Of a DNA stretch of 44,426 bases, positions 18,536 through 26,899 are shown piece after piece. Made by a program: the position numbers and the translations under genes. Each line of letters starts with the position of its first letter. Position 1 is the first letter of the stretch. The stretch lies in contig NZ_JAEUFG010000030.1 in assembly GCF_018588585.1 (NCBI RefSeq), positions 1 through 44,426 of the forward strand. The letters run 5' to 3'. Below the pieces are notes generated by a model, which saw only the letters and a program-made list of their open reading frames with translations, was not told the origin of the DNA and did no database searches. This stretch comes from Bacillus sp. SM2101. Its GTDB lineage: Bacteria > Bacillota > Bacilli > Bacillales > SM2101.

Positions 18536-18840
18536 GTGAGAAAAATAATGAATAGAGTACCAAAAGTTACTTCATTCATTCTAGATAAAAAATGATGGAA
18601 AGGAGAGATACTAATATAGCCTACTATTACACAAGTTGAATATTACGAAAGAAATCATGAATTCTTGAATCTTTTTAAGAAGTGAGTCGTATTAAACATT
18701 GGAGTAATATTGACAAAAACACCACTAAACACGGATGTTTACTGAGGAATTATTACTTTTTAAAGGTCTTTTACTAGGGAAAAAGAATTCTACGAGCACT
18801 ATAGTTGATTATTACGTATACAAAGAGGGGGAGATAACCA
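18536..18840 (+). other. 305-base leader between riboswitch terminators and antiporter, no gene
   Basis: No gene can be read. An AAAGGAGAG ribosome-like site near 18600 leads to ATATAG with no start, and a short open stretch after it (ending at a TGA near 18685) is not recognisable. A TTGACA near 18710 has no good -10. This may be the remains of a former first gene of the riboswitch transcript. Confidence 0.4.
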
Positions 18841-20001
18841 GTGCTTATTATTGAATTAGCAGCTATTTTATTTGCTTCAAAAATAGCAGGGGATATTAGT
18901 GTCAGGCTAGGCCAGCCATCTGTTCTAGGTAAGTTATTAATAGGGATTGTATTAGGCCCTACCGTTTTAGGAATCGTTAACGATACAGAAATCTTGAGTG
19001 AAATTAGTCAAATCGGTGTCATTTTGTTAATGTTTATTGCGGGTTTAGAAACCGATGTTGATGAATTTAAACGCACTGGAAAAGCTTCAACTTACGTAGG
19101 TGTACTTGGAATCATCGTACCTTTATCAATCGGATATTTATCAGGAGTAATTATTGGTTTACCTACATTTGAAGCTATATTTCTTGGATTATTACTTTCT
19201 GCTACAAGCGTAAGTATTTCAGTCCAAGCATTGAAAGAAATGAATAAGCTTAAATCAAAAGAAGGTGCAACGATATTAGGAGCAGCTGTCATTGATGATA
19301 TTCTCGTTATCGTATCATTGGCCTTTTTAATGAGCTTAGCAGGTGGGGATGTTCATTTAGGGGAAGTAATTATAAAGAAAGTTATCTTCTTCGCCGTAGC
19401 TATAGGTTTAGCTTGGAAAGTAGTCCCTTGGGTATTAAATAAGTTTGCACCATTAAAAGTAACTGAGTCAGTCATTTCTGCAGCCTTAATCATTTGTTTT
19501 ACCTATGCGTTTATCGCTGAGTATGCAGGTGTTGCAGCAATTATTGGTGCCTACATCGCTGGTGTTGCGATCAGTTTAACTAATCATAAACATGAAGTGT
19601 TCGAAAAAGTAGAAACAATCAGCTACTCGATTTTTGTACCTGTATTTTTCACATCAATTGGTGTTACTGTAGAATTATTCGGCATTGGTGATAACATTGG
19701 ACTAATCGTCATTCTTAGTATCGTAGCTATCCTTACAAAACTGCTTGGTTCAGCAGTTGGTGCAAAAGCCGCTGGGTTCAATTGGAGAAGTTCTATGGGT
19801 ATCGGATCTGGTATGGTATCAAGAGGTGAAGTAGCATTAATTATTGCAGCGATAGGACTAGAAGCCGCATTGCTAAGCCAAGAATTATTTGCAGTAATTG
19901 TAGTTGTAGTCCTAATTACAACAATCGTTACACCACCTATGATGAAGTGGTTTTTCTCTGAAAACAAGCATGAAAACAATAAAGTGGAGACGACTGGGTA
20001 G
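18841..20001 (+). CDS. CPA2-family cation/proton antiporter (Kef-like membrane domain)
   Basis: This is a membrane antiporter of the monovalent cation:proton antiporter-2 family. The 386-residue product has about 12 hydrophobic segments and no TrkA-N or TrkA-C tail, so it is the membrane domain alone. Typical motifs are DISVRLGQPSVLGKLLIGIVLGP (17-39), FIAGLETDVDEFK, the ion-site motif GAAVIDDILVIVSL (about 146-159), and a C-terminal GSGMVSRGEVALIIA. It starts with GTG at 18841, about 8 bases after GAGGGGGAGA. It lies downstream of a Mn2+ riboswitch, which suggests a link to Mn2+ or to ion balance under Mn2+ (inference); its ion cannot be read from the sequence. Confidence 0.9.
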   Translation: MLIIELAAILFASKIAGDISVRLGQPSVLGKLLIGIVLGPTVLGIVNDTEILSEISQIGVILLMFIAGLETDVDEFKRTGKASTYVGVLGIIVPLSIGYLSGVIIGLPTFEAIFLGLLLSATSVSISVQALKEMNKLKSKEGATILGAAVIDDILVIVSLAFLMSLAGGDVHLGEVIIKKVIFFAVAIGLAWKVVPWVLNKFAPLKVTESVISAALIICFTYAFIAEYAGVAAIIGAYIAGVAISLTNHKHEVFEKVETISYSIFVPVFFTSIGVTVELFGIGDNIGLIVILSIVAILTKLLGSAVGAKAAGFNWRSSMGIGSGMVSRGEVALIIAAIGLEAALLSQELFAVIVVVVLITTIVTPPMMKWFFSENKHENNKVETTG

Positions 20002-20107
20002 TCTCATCAAGCATGAGAGGGCATTTTCCCCAAGTAGCTAAAAAGCTGTAAAAATTGAAAGGCTTGTTCGAAGTCCCGTGAAGCACTGAAGGTACAATTT
20101 ACTTTAG

Positions 20108-20138
20108 GATGAAGTGATCTGAAGGGACTAGGTTAACG
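20108..20138 (+). repeat. Dispersed repeat family R2, degenerate copy
   Basis: GATGAAGTGATCTGAAGGGAC matches the start of the copy at 24444-24484 (13 identical bases, GATGAAGTGATCT) and then drifts. It lies in the gene-free spacer 20002-20239 after the antiporter, where I see no other feature. Confidence 0.35.
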
Positions 20139-20239
20139 CACCATTTTTACTAACTTAAAGATTAAACTTTAAATAGGCAATATTTATTACTAGCACCAAA
20201 AGTAGCTACCAACTCGAGAAAAGCCTATATCATAAATAA

Positions 20240-20263
20240 GAACCTGTTTGTTGAAACAGGTTC
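20240..20263. terminator. Terminator between the antiporter and yvoF
   Basis: GAACCTGTTT (20240-20249) pairs perfectly with AAACAGGTTC (20254-20263) around GTTG. The minus-strand tail is TTATTTAT and the plus-strand tail TTTGC, so it mainly serves yvoF. Confidence 0.8.
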
Positions 20264-20278
20264 TTTGCTATGTAAGCA

Positions 20279-20812
20279 TTAACTCATGATTTTATCGTTA
20301 ACACCATTTTCAATACGTTTTTCCATCTCTTCTTTCGTGTAAATAATCTGCATGGGATTCCCGCCTACAAATGCTCCAGCAGGTACGTCTTTATGTACAA
20401 GCGTCCCTGCAGACACTATCGCACGATCACCAATTACTACACCAGGTAAAATAGTGGAGTTAGCCCCAATTAGCACCTCATCTCCAATTATAACATCGCC
20501 AAGACGGTACTCTTCAATTAAGTATTCATGTGCTAATATAGTCGTATTGTAGCCGATCACAGTATTTCGTCCTACAGTAATTTTTTCTGGAAACATGACA
20601 TCTAGCATTACCATTAATGCAAAAGATGTTTGTTCGCCAACTTTCATTCTTAAAAATGTACGATATAACCAGTTTTTCATCCCTAAAAATGGCGTATAGC
20701 GGGCTGTTTGGATAACGATAAAGTTTTTTACTACTTTCCAAAAGGGTACTGTTTTATATACATGCCATAATGAATTGGCTCCATTTACAGGATATCTTGT
20801 TGTTTTTCTCAC
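20279..20812 (-). CDS. yvoF: Hexapeptide-repeat acetyltransferase (YvoF-like)
   Basis: This left-handed beta-helix acyltransferase of the maltose/galactoside O-acetyltransferase type transfers acetyl from acetyl-CoA to an unknown hydroxyl acceptor. The 177-residue product shows hexapeptide repeats in its second half ([56 protein letters not shown]) and the closing [14 protein letters not shown]. Its ATG overlaps the ppaX stop by four bases. Last gene of the hprK-lgt-yvoD-ppaX-yvoF run. Confidence 0.9.
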   Translation of the reverse strand: MRKTTRYPVNGANSLWHVYKTVPFWKVVKNFIVIQTARYTPFLGMKNWLYRTFLRMKVGEQTSFALMVMLDVMFPEKITVGRNTVIGYNTTILAHEYLIEEYRLGDVIIGDEVLIGANSTILPGVVIGDRAIVSAGTLVHKDVPAGAFVGGNPMQIIYTKEEMEKRIENGVNDKIMS

Positions 20813-21456
20813 TGATTCTCAGCCTTTACAATGGAGAGTAAATCACTCATTTTATCTAAAACATAATCTGGGCTGTATTGTGTTAAATGTTCTCTACCTT
20901 TAATCGCCCACCCTACGGCGGCAGTTTTTGTTCCAGCATTTTGCCCTGCCAACATGTCATGATGATTATCACCGACCATAATCGCTTCATGTGGAAGAGC
21001 ATTCAGTTGCTGTAATGCTTTATGAATTGGCTCAGGATCTGGTTTTGCACGTTCAACATCATCTAAAGTAATGACAACATCAAAGAACTGATCTAGGTTT
21101 GTGAGCTTTAGCCCCATTGTTGTCGTTAACCTCATTTTTGTTGTCACAATTCCTAACTTGAATTTTTGCTCGTGTAGTGCTTTAACGGTATCAAACACAC
21201 TATCATATTCCTTTACGAGTAAATCATGATTTGCTAAATTAAACTCGCGATAGGTTTTTACCATATCCTCAACACGATCTTTATCTACTGAGTGTAATGA
21301 TTCGTACAACGGTGGGCCAATGAATTCGAGCACATCTTCTCTTGAGTAATCATTAGGGTAGTACTGTTCTAATGTATGCATAAACGATTGGATAATTAAT
21401 TCATTCGTGTCAATCAATGTTCCGTCTAAATCAAACAGTATCGTCTTAATGGTCAT
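20809..21456 (-). CDS. ppaX: Pyrophosphatase PpaX (HAD family)
   Basis: In B. subtilis PpaX hydrolyses the pyrophosphate released when HprK/P removes phosphate from Ser46 of HPr. The 215-residue HAD phosphatase has the nucleophile motif [10 protein letters not shown] (8-17), the motif II region GIVTTKMR, Lys in [13 protein letters not shown] and [17 protein letters not shown] start it at ATG 21456 with AAAGGAAG about 7 bases before it; the open frame extends upstream, inside yvoD, without a ribosome site. It overlaps the yvoD end by 11 bases, so translation is probably coupled. Confidence 0.93.
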   Translation of the reverse strand: MTIKTILFDLDGTLIDTNELIIQSFMHTLEQYYPNDYSREDVLEFIGPPLYESLHSVDKDRVEDMVKTYREFNLANHDLLVKEYDSVFDTVKALHEQKFKLGIVTTKMRLTTTMGLKLTNLDQFFDVVITLDDVERAKPDPEPIHKALQQLNALPHEAIMVGDNHHDMLAGQNAGTKTAAVGWAIKGREHLTQYSPDYVLDKMSDLLSIVKAENQ

Positions 21457-22390
21457 AGTTAGCTTCCTTTCTGTTATGCAACTCTGCTTTTTTCCATATA
21501 AAAGCGACAATCATCGTTAATAGTATTGCAACGAAAACACGTATTAATAACAATGGTAAAATTGGAATTCCTAAAGGTATAAATACGAGTGTATCTTCAA
21601 TAACAGCATGGCATGAAACGAGAAATATAAATGCAAGTACAGTATCTTTTTTAGACACACCGTCTTCCTTCACTGCTTGAATCATCACACCAGATCCATA
21701 TGCAAGTCCAAATAAAAGTCCAGCTGCTAAGGTTGTTGACGTATTCTCCTTCATACCTAATAATTTCGTCAAGGGTGACATCCACTTGGAGAACGTCTCT
21801 AACCACTTTAGATCTTTTAATATTTGTATACCGATCATAAGTGGAATAACGATAAGTGCAAGTTGTAAAATACCTATTAAGCCCTTCTCTACCCCAGCCA
21901 TGATGATACTTCCCCAGCCTGTAACAACTTCTTCTTCCTTGGATATCAATCCATATTGAGCTAACTCATTTCCGCCTGCCCACAGAATATTAATCATGAA
22001 AGCTGATATAACTGCTAATCCTATACGAGTAACCATCATTATCCAGAGCTTTACCCCTACTCTTGCAGCAACGCTTGACTCTATTATCAAGTTATGAGAA
22101 AACGATAACATCACAGCTAAAATAAATACTTCTTTTACAGTCAAATCAAGTGTTAAAATCGCACCGATAGCAGCATACAGATTGAGAAAATTCCCTAGAA
22201 CCAACGGGATTGCTGCATCTCCTGATAGTCCAAACAAGCCCATCAAAGGTGATATGCCTTTCATAATCCATTGTAGAATAACAGTGTATTGTAAAATCGT
22301 CACTATTAATGTAACTGGAAAAATGATTTTCCCTAATGTCCATGTTGTCTGTAACCCTACAATAAACCCCTTTTTAACTGACCCAACCAA
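21446..22390 (-). CDS. yvoD: Membrane protein with nucleoside-recognition (Gate) domains (YvoD-like)
   Basis: The 314-residue integral membrane protein has about eight hydrophobic segments and two Gate-type halves, marked by [17 protein letters not shown] and by [16 protein letters not shown], as in the nucleoside-recognition/spore-maturation SpmA-SpmB group. Its transported molecule is not known. It starts with TTG at 22390, 7-8 bases after AGGAG. It follows lgt after a terminator-like hairpin and overlaps ppaX. Confidence 0.87.
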   Translation of the reverse strand: MVGSVKKGFIVGLQTTWTLGKIIFPVTLIVTILQYTVILQWIMKGISPLMGLFGLSGDAAIPLVLGNFLNLYAAIGAILTLDLTVKEVFILAVMLSFSHNLIIESSVAARVGVKLWIMMVTRIGLAVISAFMINILWAGGNELAQYGLISKEEEVVTGWGSIIMAGVEKGLIGILQLALIVIPLMIGIQILKDLKWLETFSKWMSPLTKLLGMKENTSTTLAAGLLFGLAYGSGVMIQAVKEDGVSKKDTVLAFIFLVSCHAVIEDTLVFIPLGIPILPLLLIRVFVAILLTMIVAFIWKKAELHNRKEANYDH

Positions 22391-22427
22391 ATTCCCACTC
22401 CTAGCTTTTTAATTAGAATAATAACAA

Positions 22428-22466
22428 AATGTAAAGCAATTGGTAAATACCCAATTGCTTTACATT
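22428..22466. terminator. Long hairpin between lgt and yvoD
   Basis: AATGTAAAGCAATTGG (22428-22443) pairs perfectly over 16 bp with CCAATTGCTTTACATT (22451-22466) around a 7-base loop. On the minus strand the stem leads into TTGTTATTATTC, a weak U tract. It may partly end the hprK-lgt message and lower expression of yvoD-ppaX-yvoF, or protect mRNA ends. Confidence 0.65.
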
Positions 22467-22504
22467 TGTTCACTTTGAACGTCACTTATTATACTGTTTA
22501 GCTT

Positions 22505-23317
22505 CTATGAATCTTTATACCTTTTATCTGCATACCCTTTTACTCTTCGGACTATAATCATAGCAATTGCAAGACCAATTAATAACAACGAGATAAACTG
22601 CGCAACACGTAAGCTTTCAGTTAGCATTAAGCTGTCTGTTCGCATTCCTTCAATGAAAAAGCGGCCAAATGAATACCAAATGACATACGTTAAGAATAGC
22701 TCACCACGTTTTAAATTAACTTTTCTTAGCAGTAGTAATATTATAAATCCAGTGAGGCTCCAAATTGACTCATATAAGAAAGTTGGGTGATAATACGCCC
22801 CGTTAATATACATCTGATTTATAATAAAGTCTGGTAACTGTAGGTTCTCCAGAAATTCCCTTGTCACAACACCACCGTGTGCTTCTTGATTAACAAAGTT
22901 CCCCCATCTACCGATAGCTTGTCCTAAAATGATACTTGGTGCAGCGATATCTGCAAGCTTCCAAAAAGAAATACCTTTTTTCCTCGCAAAGACGATAGCC
23001 GTTAATACTGCCCCAATTAAACCACCGTGAATGGCTAAGCCACCTTGATTAATCATAACAATTTCTAAAAGATTTTCTGAATAATAATCCCACTTAAAAA
23101 TAACATAATAAAGTCTTGCTGAAATAATAGCAATTGGTACTGCAAATAATACTAAGTCTACAAACGTGTCTTTATGAAGACCTCTCTTTTCAGATTCCTT
23201 GACAGCTAAATATAAACCTAAAATGACACCGATACCGATGATCGCTCCATACCATTGAATCGACAATGGACCAAGTTCAAGAAAAACACGATCTAACGGC
23301 TGTATTTGCTCTTCCAT
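22505..23317 (-). CDS. lgt: Prolipoprotein diacylglyceryl transferase
   Basis: Lgt moves diacylglycerol from phosphatidylglycerol to the lipobox Cys of prelipoproteins in the cytoplasmic membrane. The 270-residue product has seven hydrophobic segments. It carries the Lgt signature [14 protein letters not shown] (about 136-149), with HGGLIGA (about 96-102) and FLYESIWSL downstream. It lies 44 bases after hprK in the same operon, the same order as in B. subtilis. Confidence 0.97.
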   Translation of the reverse strand: MEEQIQPLDRVFLELGPLSIQWYGAIIGIGVILGLYLAVKESEKRGLHKDTFVDLVLFAVPIAIISARLYYVIFKWDYYSENLLEIVMINQGGLAIHGGLIGAVLTAIVFARKKGISFWKLADIAAPSIILGQAIGRWGNFVNQEAHGGVVTREFLENLQLPDFIINQMYINGAYYHPTFLYESIWSLTGFIILLLLRKVNLKRGELFLTYVIWYSFGRFFIEGMRTDSLMLTESLRVAQFISLLLIGLAIAMIIVRRVKGYADKRYKDS

Positions 23318-23361
23318 CCTCTCAACTCCTAATATTTATTTCTACATTAAATATGTATACC

Positions 23362-24291
23362 TTATAGCTCTTCACTATCTTCAATGACATCAGCTAATCT
23401 ATTTGAAAATTGTTCTGCAGCATCCATACCCATCCTCTTTAATCGAAAATTCATAGCTGCTACTTCAATAATGACTGCTAAATTTCTTCCTGGACGAACA
23501 GGAACTGTTAAATGTGTTATTTCTGAATTAATAATTTTCATTTTATCTTCATCAAGACCAACACGGTCATATTGTTTAGCTTGATCCCAAAGCTCTAACG
23601 TGATCACTAAAGAAATTCTTTTAAAATTCCGAACTGCTCCTGCACCAAACAATGTCATGACATTTATAATTCCTAAGCCACGAATTTCTAGTAAGTGTTC
23701 CAACAGATCTGGTGCGTTTCCTATTAAGGTGTTTTGGTCTTCTTCACGAATCTCAACTAAATCATCAGCAACTAGTCTATGCCCTCTCTTCACTAATTCA
23801 AGAGCAGTTTCACTTTTTCCAACACCGCTTTTTCCTGTAATTAATACACCTATACCGTATATGTCTACTAACACACCATGAACCGCAGTTGTAGGTGCAA
23901 GCTTACTTTCTAAATAGTTTGTTAAACGGCTCGTTAAGCGTGTTGTCTTCATTGATGAACGCATAACAGGTACTACCTCACGCTCAGAAGCTTCAATTAA
24001 CTCTTCAGGAATGTCCAAATCTCTTGAAATAATAATCCCAGGTGTAATATCAGTACATAATTTATTCATACGAAGCTGTTTTTCCGATTTTGTTAACTTA
24101 TCATAAAATGAAAGCTCTGTTTTACCTAATAGCTGTATTCGTTCTGCTGGATAATAAGTAAAATATCCCGCCATTTCAATCCCAGGTCTAGATAAATCAC
24201 TCGTAATAATCGGTCTATTTACCCCATCTTCTCCACTTATCAACTCTAACTGAAACTTATCTATAATGTCTATCGTTCTAACCTTAGGCAT
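23362..24291 (-). CDS. hprK: HPr kinase/phosphorylase
   Basis: HprK phosphorylates Ser46 of HPr and Crh when glycolytic intermediates and ATP are high, and reverses it with phosphate to give pyrophosphate; this sets CcpA-mediated catabolite repression. The 309-residue product has the P-loop [16 protein letters not shown] (about 151-166), LVADD, and the C-terminal family signature [19 protein letters not shown] (about 203-221). AGGAGG lies 7 bases before ATG. Its protein targets include the Crh encoded at 1750-2007, and PpaX removes its pyrophosphate. Confidence 0.97.
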   Translation of the reverse strand: MPKVRTIDIIDKFQLELISGEDGVNRPIITSDLSRPGIEMAGYFTYYPAERIQLLGKTELSFYDKLTKSEKQLRMNKLCTDITPGIIISRDLDIPEELIEASEREVVPVMRSSMKTTRLTSRLTNYLESKLAPTTAVHGVLVDIYGIGVLITGKSGVGKSETALELVKRGHRLVADDLVEIREEDQNTLIGNAPDLLEHLLEIRGLGIINVMTLFGAGAVRNFKRISLVITLELWDQAKQYDRVGLDEDKMKIINSEITHLTVPVRPGRNLAVIIEVAAMNFRLKRMGMDAAEQFSNRLADVIEDSEEL

Positions 24292-24330
24292 AGAAATCCT
24301 CCTTTTTGAACACTCACAAACACTTTCTTT

Positions 24331-24359
24331 ATTTTATCAGTTTTTTTCCTTACTAACAA
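24331..24359 (-). promoter_or_regulatory. Promoter of the hprK operon
   Basis: On the minus strand TTGTTA (24359-24354), a 17-base spacer and TAAAAT (24336-24331) lie about 40 bases before the hprK start. Confidence 0.6.
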
Positions 24360-24443
24360 AGAAGAAATACCTTAGCCTATAGATTTGTCCCGACTGGCAC
24401 TAGAAGCATTTCATTTTAAAGCGTTTTTGACTTCGAATGAAAT

Positions 24444-24484
24444 GATGAAGTGATCTCGAAGAAATAGGAGACGAAGCTAGACAA
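24444..24484 (+). repeat. Dispersed repeat family R2, copy 1
   Basis: GATGAAGTGATCTCGAAG, then GGAGACGAAGCTAGACAA. It shares the order GAAG-GA-TC ... GGAG.CTAGACAA with the copy about 115 bases further on (24559-24598). The 24360-24740 spacer between yvlB and hprK holds these two copies and no gene. Confidence 0.5.
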
Positions 24485-24558
24485 AGAAGAAATGCCTAAG
24501 CGCCATGAAACCCGTAAACAGTAATGGATCCCTTTCATTTGAAGGCACTTTTTGAAAC

Positions 24559-24598
24559 GGTGAAGCGACTCAACGTGATGGGCGCTGGAGCTAGACAA
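24559..24598 (+). repeat. Dispersed repeat family R2, copy 2
   Basis: GGTGAAGCGACTCAACG, then GATGGGCGCTGGAGCTAGACAA. The GGCGCTGGAGCTAGACA core is one I associate with short intergenic repeats in other Bacillaceae genomes (from memory, not searched). Confidence 0.5.
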
Positions 24599-24740
24599 CC
24601 TAAAGAACTTAGCAAACCTTACAAGTCTTGAGTCTCCATCCATAAAAGCACTTATTGACTTTTTTCGTATGAAGGAGAGTGGCTGAAGGTGCTTCGAATT
24701 AATATCTATCAGACCCTTAATTGAAGTGATCGGTAAACGA

Positions 24741-24785
24741 TAAAAACTCCACTTCACAAAGGTAATCCCCTTTGTAAAACGGAGT
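24741..24785 (-). terminator. Rho-independent terminator of yvlB
   Basis: On the minus strand ACTCC, a 5x5 internal loop, ACAAAGG, a 6-base loop, CCTTTGT and GGAGT form a two-part stem (24785-24746), followed by TTTTTAT. Confidence 0.7.
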
Positions 24786-24803
24786 GTAGAAAAGTAATCC
24801 TCG

Positions 24804-25913
24804 TTAATCGTTACTATGTGTAGTAACGTGTACTGAGCCACTTTTTGAATCAGCAAATAAATGAAGCGGTTCAGTTGCCTTATCATTTACCGTAAACCTT
24901 AATATTTTTTGCACAATTTCGTCTTTTTCCTCAATAATATTAATATTAGGCACATAACATTTTACTTTACCTACACTTGACTTCAAATCACCTTCCATTG
25001 TCAATCCGTCTGGGACAGTAATATCTATACTACCCGTTGTCGTCTTAGCAAAAACGGTATGCGCTTTTTCATTGTTTATCTTACATTTGATACTGCCAGT
25101 AACACTTTGTAGGTCTACTCTTTCAAAGCTACCTCTAACATTAATACCACCATTAACTACTTCAGCCTCACAGTTCCGACTATAGCTATCGAACACGTCA
25201 ACAGCTCCATTCGTGGTCTCAATTTCCATCTCATCGACATGCATGCGTTCTAATGTCACTGAACCGTTAGATGTCTTTGCTTTATAGTCTTTCACCTTAA
25301 ACCCTGTACTAATAACTGGCCCATTGAATACTCGAATTCTGATCTGGCTATAATCTTTCTCAGGAATATAAATTTTTGTATGAACCTTCATTTGTTTTTT
25401 CTGAACAGCAAAACGCATTAGACTATTATCAGTGGAAAATAACACGTCTTGTAAAAATACTCTTCTTGCTTCTTCATTATTTTCGACTTTGTATACTTTC
25501 GCCTCACATTCAATTCGAACATCATTTTCATTCCACGGTATTAGCTCAACACTCCCGTTATACACATCTAAATCAACCTTATCAATGAATACGTTTGAAT
25601 TTTGAAAGATATGATGCACGTCAACCGAAGGTCCAAAATTAAAGTCTAAATCTAAATTCTTCACCTTCTTTACTGCTGTATTCATGAAATCAATGAGTTT
25701 TTCTTTCGTTGAAGCTTGCTTTGTTTCATGACTGTACGGACGTTGTTGAGCATTTTCATAGTCAATATCTGTCGATAAGTCCGTAATTACTTCTTGCTCC
25801 GCTTTTCCCTTTTCCTTCTGATCATCTAGTGCTTCTAAAAGTGTTAACGCTTCATCAGGTGATAATTTACCTTCTTCAACCATTTTCAATATCCGTTTAC
25901 GATCTTCAACCAT
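24804..25913 (-). CDS. yvlB: DUF4097-type beta-helix protein YvlB
   Basis: Function unproven; in B. subtilis yvlABCD belongs to the SigW envelope-stress regulon. The 369-residue product starts with a short helical module (RKRILKMVEEGKLSPDEALTLLEAL, about 4-28) of the kind seen at the head of many YvlB/DUF4097 proteins, then a charged linker. From about residue 110 it has repeated short beta strands (VDLDVYNGSVELIPW, AKTSNGSVTLERM, ETTNGAVDVFDS, VVNGGINVRGS, SVTGSIKCKI) that predict a beta-helix. No signal peptide is seen. It follows the yvlA-like gene by 116 bases. Confidence 0.85.
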   Translation of the reverse strand: MVEDRKRILKMVEEGKLSPDEALTLLEALDDQKEKGKAEQEVITDLSTDIDYENAQQRPYSHETKQASTKEKLIDFMNTAVKKVKNLDLDFNFGPSVDVHHIFQNSNVFIDKVDLDVYNGSVELIPWNENDVRIECEAKVYKVENNEEARRVFLQDVLFSTDNSLMRFAVQKKQMKVHTKIYIPEKDYSQIRIRVFNGPVISTGFKVKDYKAKTSNGSVTLERMHVDEMEIETTNGAVDVFDSYSRNCEAEVVNGGINVRGSFERVDLQSVTGSIKCKINNEKAHTVFAKTTTGSIDITVPDGLTMEGDLKSSVGKVKCYVPNINIIEEKDEIVQKILRFTVNDKATEPLHLFADSKSGSVHVTTHSND

Positions 25914-26029
25914 TTAAAACACCCTCACTTTTCTCTTCGATTTTTTTAATTAAAGTTTTTTATTAAGCTAGTTTTTCAGTAGAGATTGGACCTATAACAA
26001 TACTCCATTCACTCTATTTTACTTACAGT

Positions 26030-26338
26030 TTATTGAATCAGTACTTGGATGCCTCTAATAATATTCCAAATAACTACTCCTACATTTACAATGATAATGA
26101 TGACTATTGGCCAAAATACTGTTGTAAAAGCTACACCTCCAGAAAATATATCTATAAATGCAATAATGATAGCAAGTATGATAGATACAAACGGTAATAG
26201 GTGTGAAACAAAAGCACTCTTCGCATGTGATTTAACTTCATTACTTTCAGTTACAAAATATGCAACAATCGGAAATAAAAATGGTGCAAAAAACACGCTG
26301 AAATAACTTAATGAAGACAATAATTTATTTATATCCAC
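26030..26338 (-). CDS. yvlA: DUF4870-type small membrane protein (YvlA-like)
   Basis: A 102-residue protein with three hydrophobic segments (about 10-27, 45-65, 70-98) and the DUF4870 hallmark in which a polar loop ESNEVKSHAKSAFVSHLL follows the first one. Function unknown. It starts with GTG at 26338, because the ATGs just upstream are in another frame and stop at once; AGGAG lies about 11 bases before it. A SigW-like promoter precedes it, and yvlB follows, so the pair fits the yvlAB part of the B. subtilis operon. The symbol is by position and likeness. Confidence 0.75.
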   Translation of the reverse strand: MDINKLLSSLSYFSVFFAPFLFPIVAYFVTESNEVKSHAKSAFVSHLLPFVSIILAIIIAFIDIFSGGVAFTTVFWPIVIIIIVNVGVVIWNIIRGIQVLIQ

Positions 26339-26363
26339 AATGACATCATCTCCTTTAGCCTAT

Positions 26364-26392
26364 TATACGAATATGAGCCAGAAGAAGTTTCA
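26364..26392 (-). promoter_or_regulatory. SigW-type (ECF) promoter of yvlA-yvlB
   Basis: On the minus strand TGAAAC (26392-26387), a 17-base spacer and CGTATA (26369-26364) match the SigW consensus TGAAAC...CGTA, with a spacer one base longer than the commonest one. The start would fall about 15-20 bases before the GTG start codon. Confidence 0.7.
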
Positions 26393-26899
26393 TGAATTTT
26401 CCTAAAACTATTTAAAAATTAATAAATGATGGTTAAATATTAAATTTTCTATTTGTTGTCCTTATTTTTATAGGAAAAAAGTTTGATTACAACACAACCA
26501 ATGGGACATCTTGTCAATTTAGTGAAAAGCAATTAAAAATAAAATATTTTTTCCTTATGTGTTTTACAAAATGGTAAAATAAATAAGATAAAAATTTCGT
26601 GAATAGAGGGATTTTATCAAATTATGCCGAATTGTTTCGGTATGGATAAATATTATATGACAAAATCCGGATATTTTTTACATGTTTTCTATTAATTAGT
26701 ACTAAGGAACTAAACAGCATGCACTATCTCACATATTTTACGAATTTTTTTCTGTACGCAAATTAGCAAGACAAAGAATTTTTTCGATACACCTAATTGG
26801 AAACGCATTCAATTATAACGAACAATAAATTACTCACGTACATGAGAATGATGCTTGATTTAGTTGGCTCACAATAATTTATAGGAGGAGAATTTATTT
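26393..26899 (+). other. Long AT-rich leader region before the chemoreceptor, with a structured element
   Basis: About 500 bases without a gene. The clearest structure is at 26609-26668 (separate entry). AGGAGGAG (26883-26890) is the receptor ribosome site. No SigD (TAAA-N15-GCCGATAT) or clean SigA promoter was found. Confidence 0.45.
26609..26668 (+). ncRNA. Possible structured RNA leader (outer stem plus internal hairpin)
   Basis: GGATTTTATCA (26609-26619) pairs with TGACAAAATCC (26658-26668) at 10 of 11 positions. Inside it ATGCCGAA (26624-26631) pairs with TTCGGTAT (26636-26643) over 8 bp around TTGT. I do not recognise a known riboswitch class. It could act on the chemoreceptor message about 230 bases downstream, or be an operator in DNA. 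Confidence 0.35.

Noticed and set aside
24416-24886. 156-codon minus-strand open frame between hprK and yvlB
   Set aside because: It runs through the R2 repeats, the yvlB terminator and the yvlB 3' end in another frame, so it is chance.
26803-26816. CcpA cre site TGGAAACGCATTCA before the chemoreceptor
   Set aside because: It differs from the cre consensus at two key positions, including the central T; too weak to claim.
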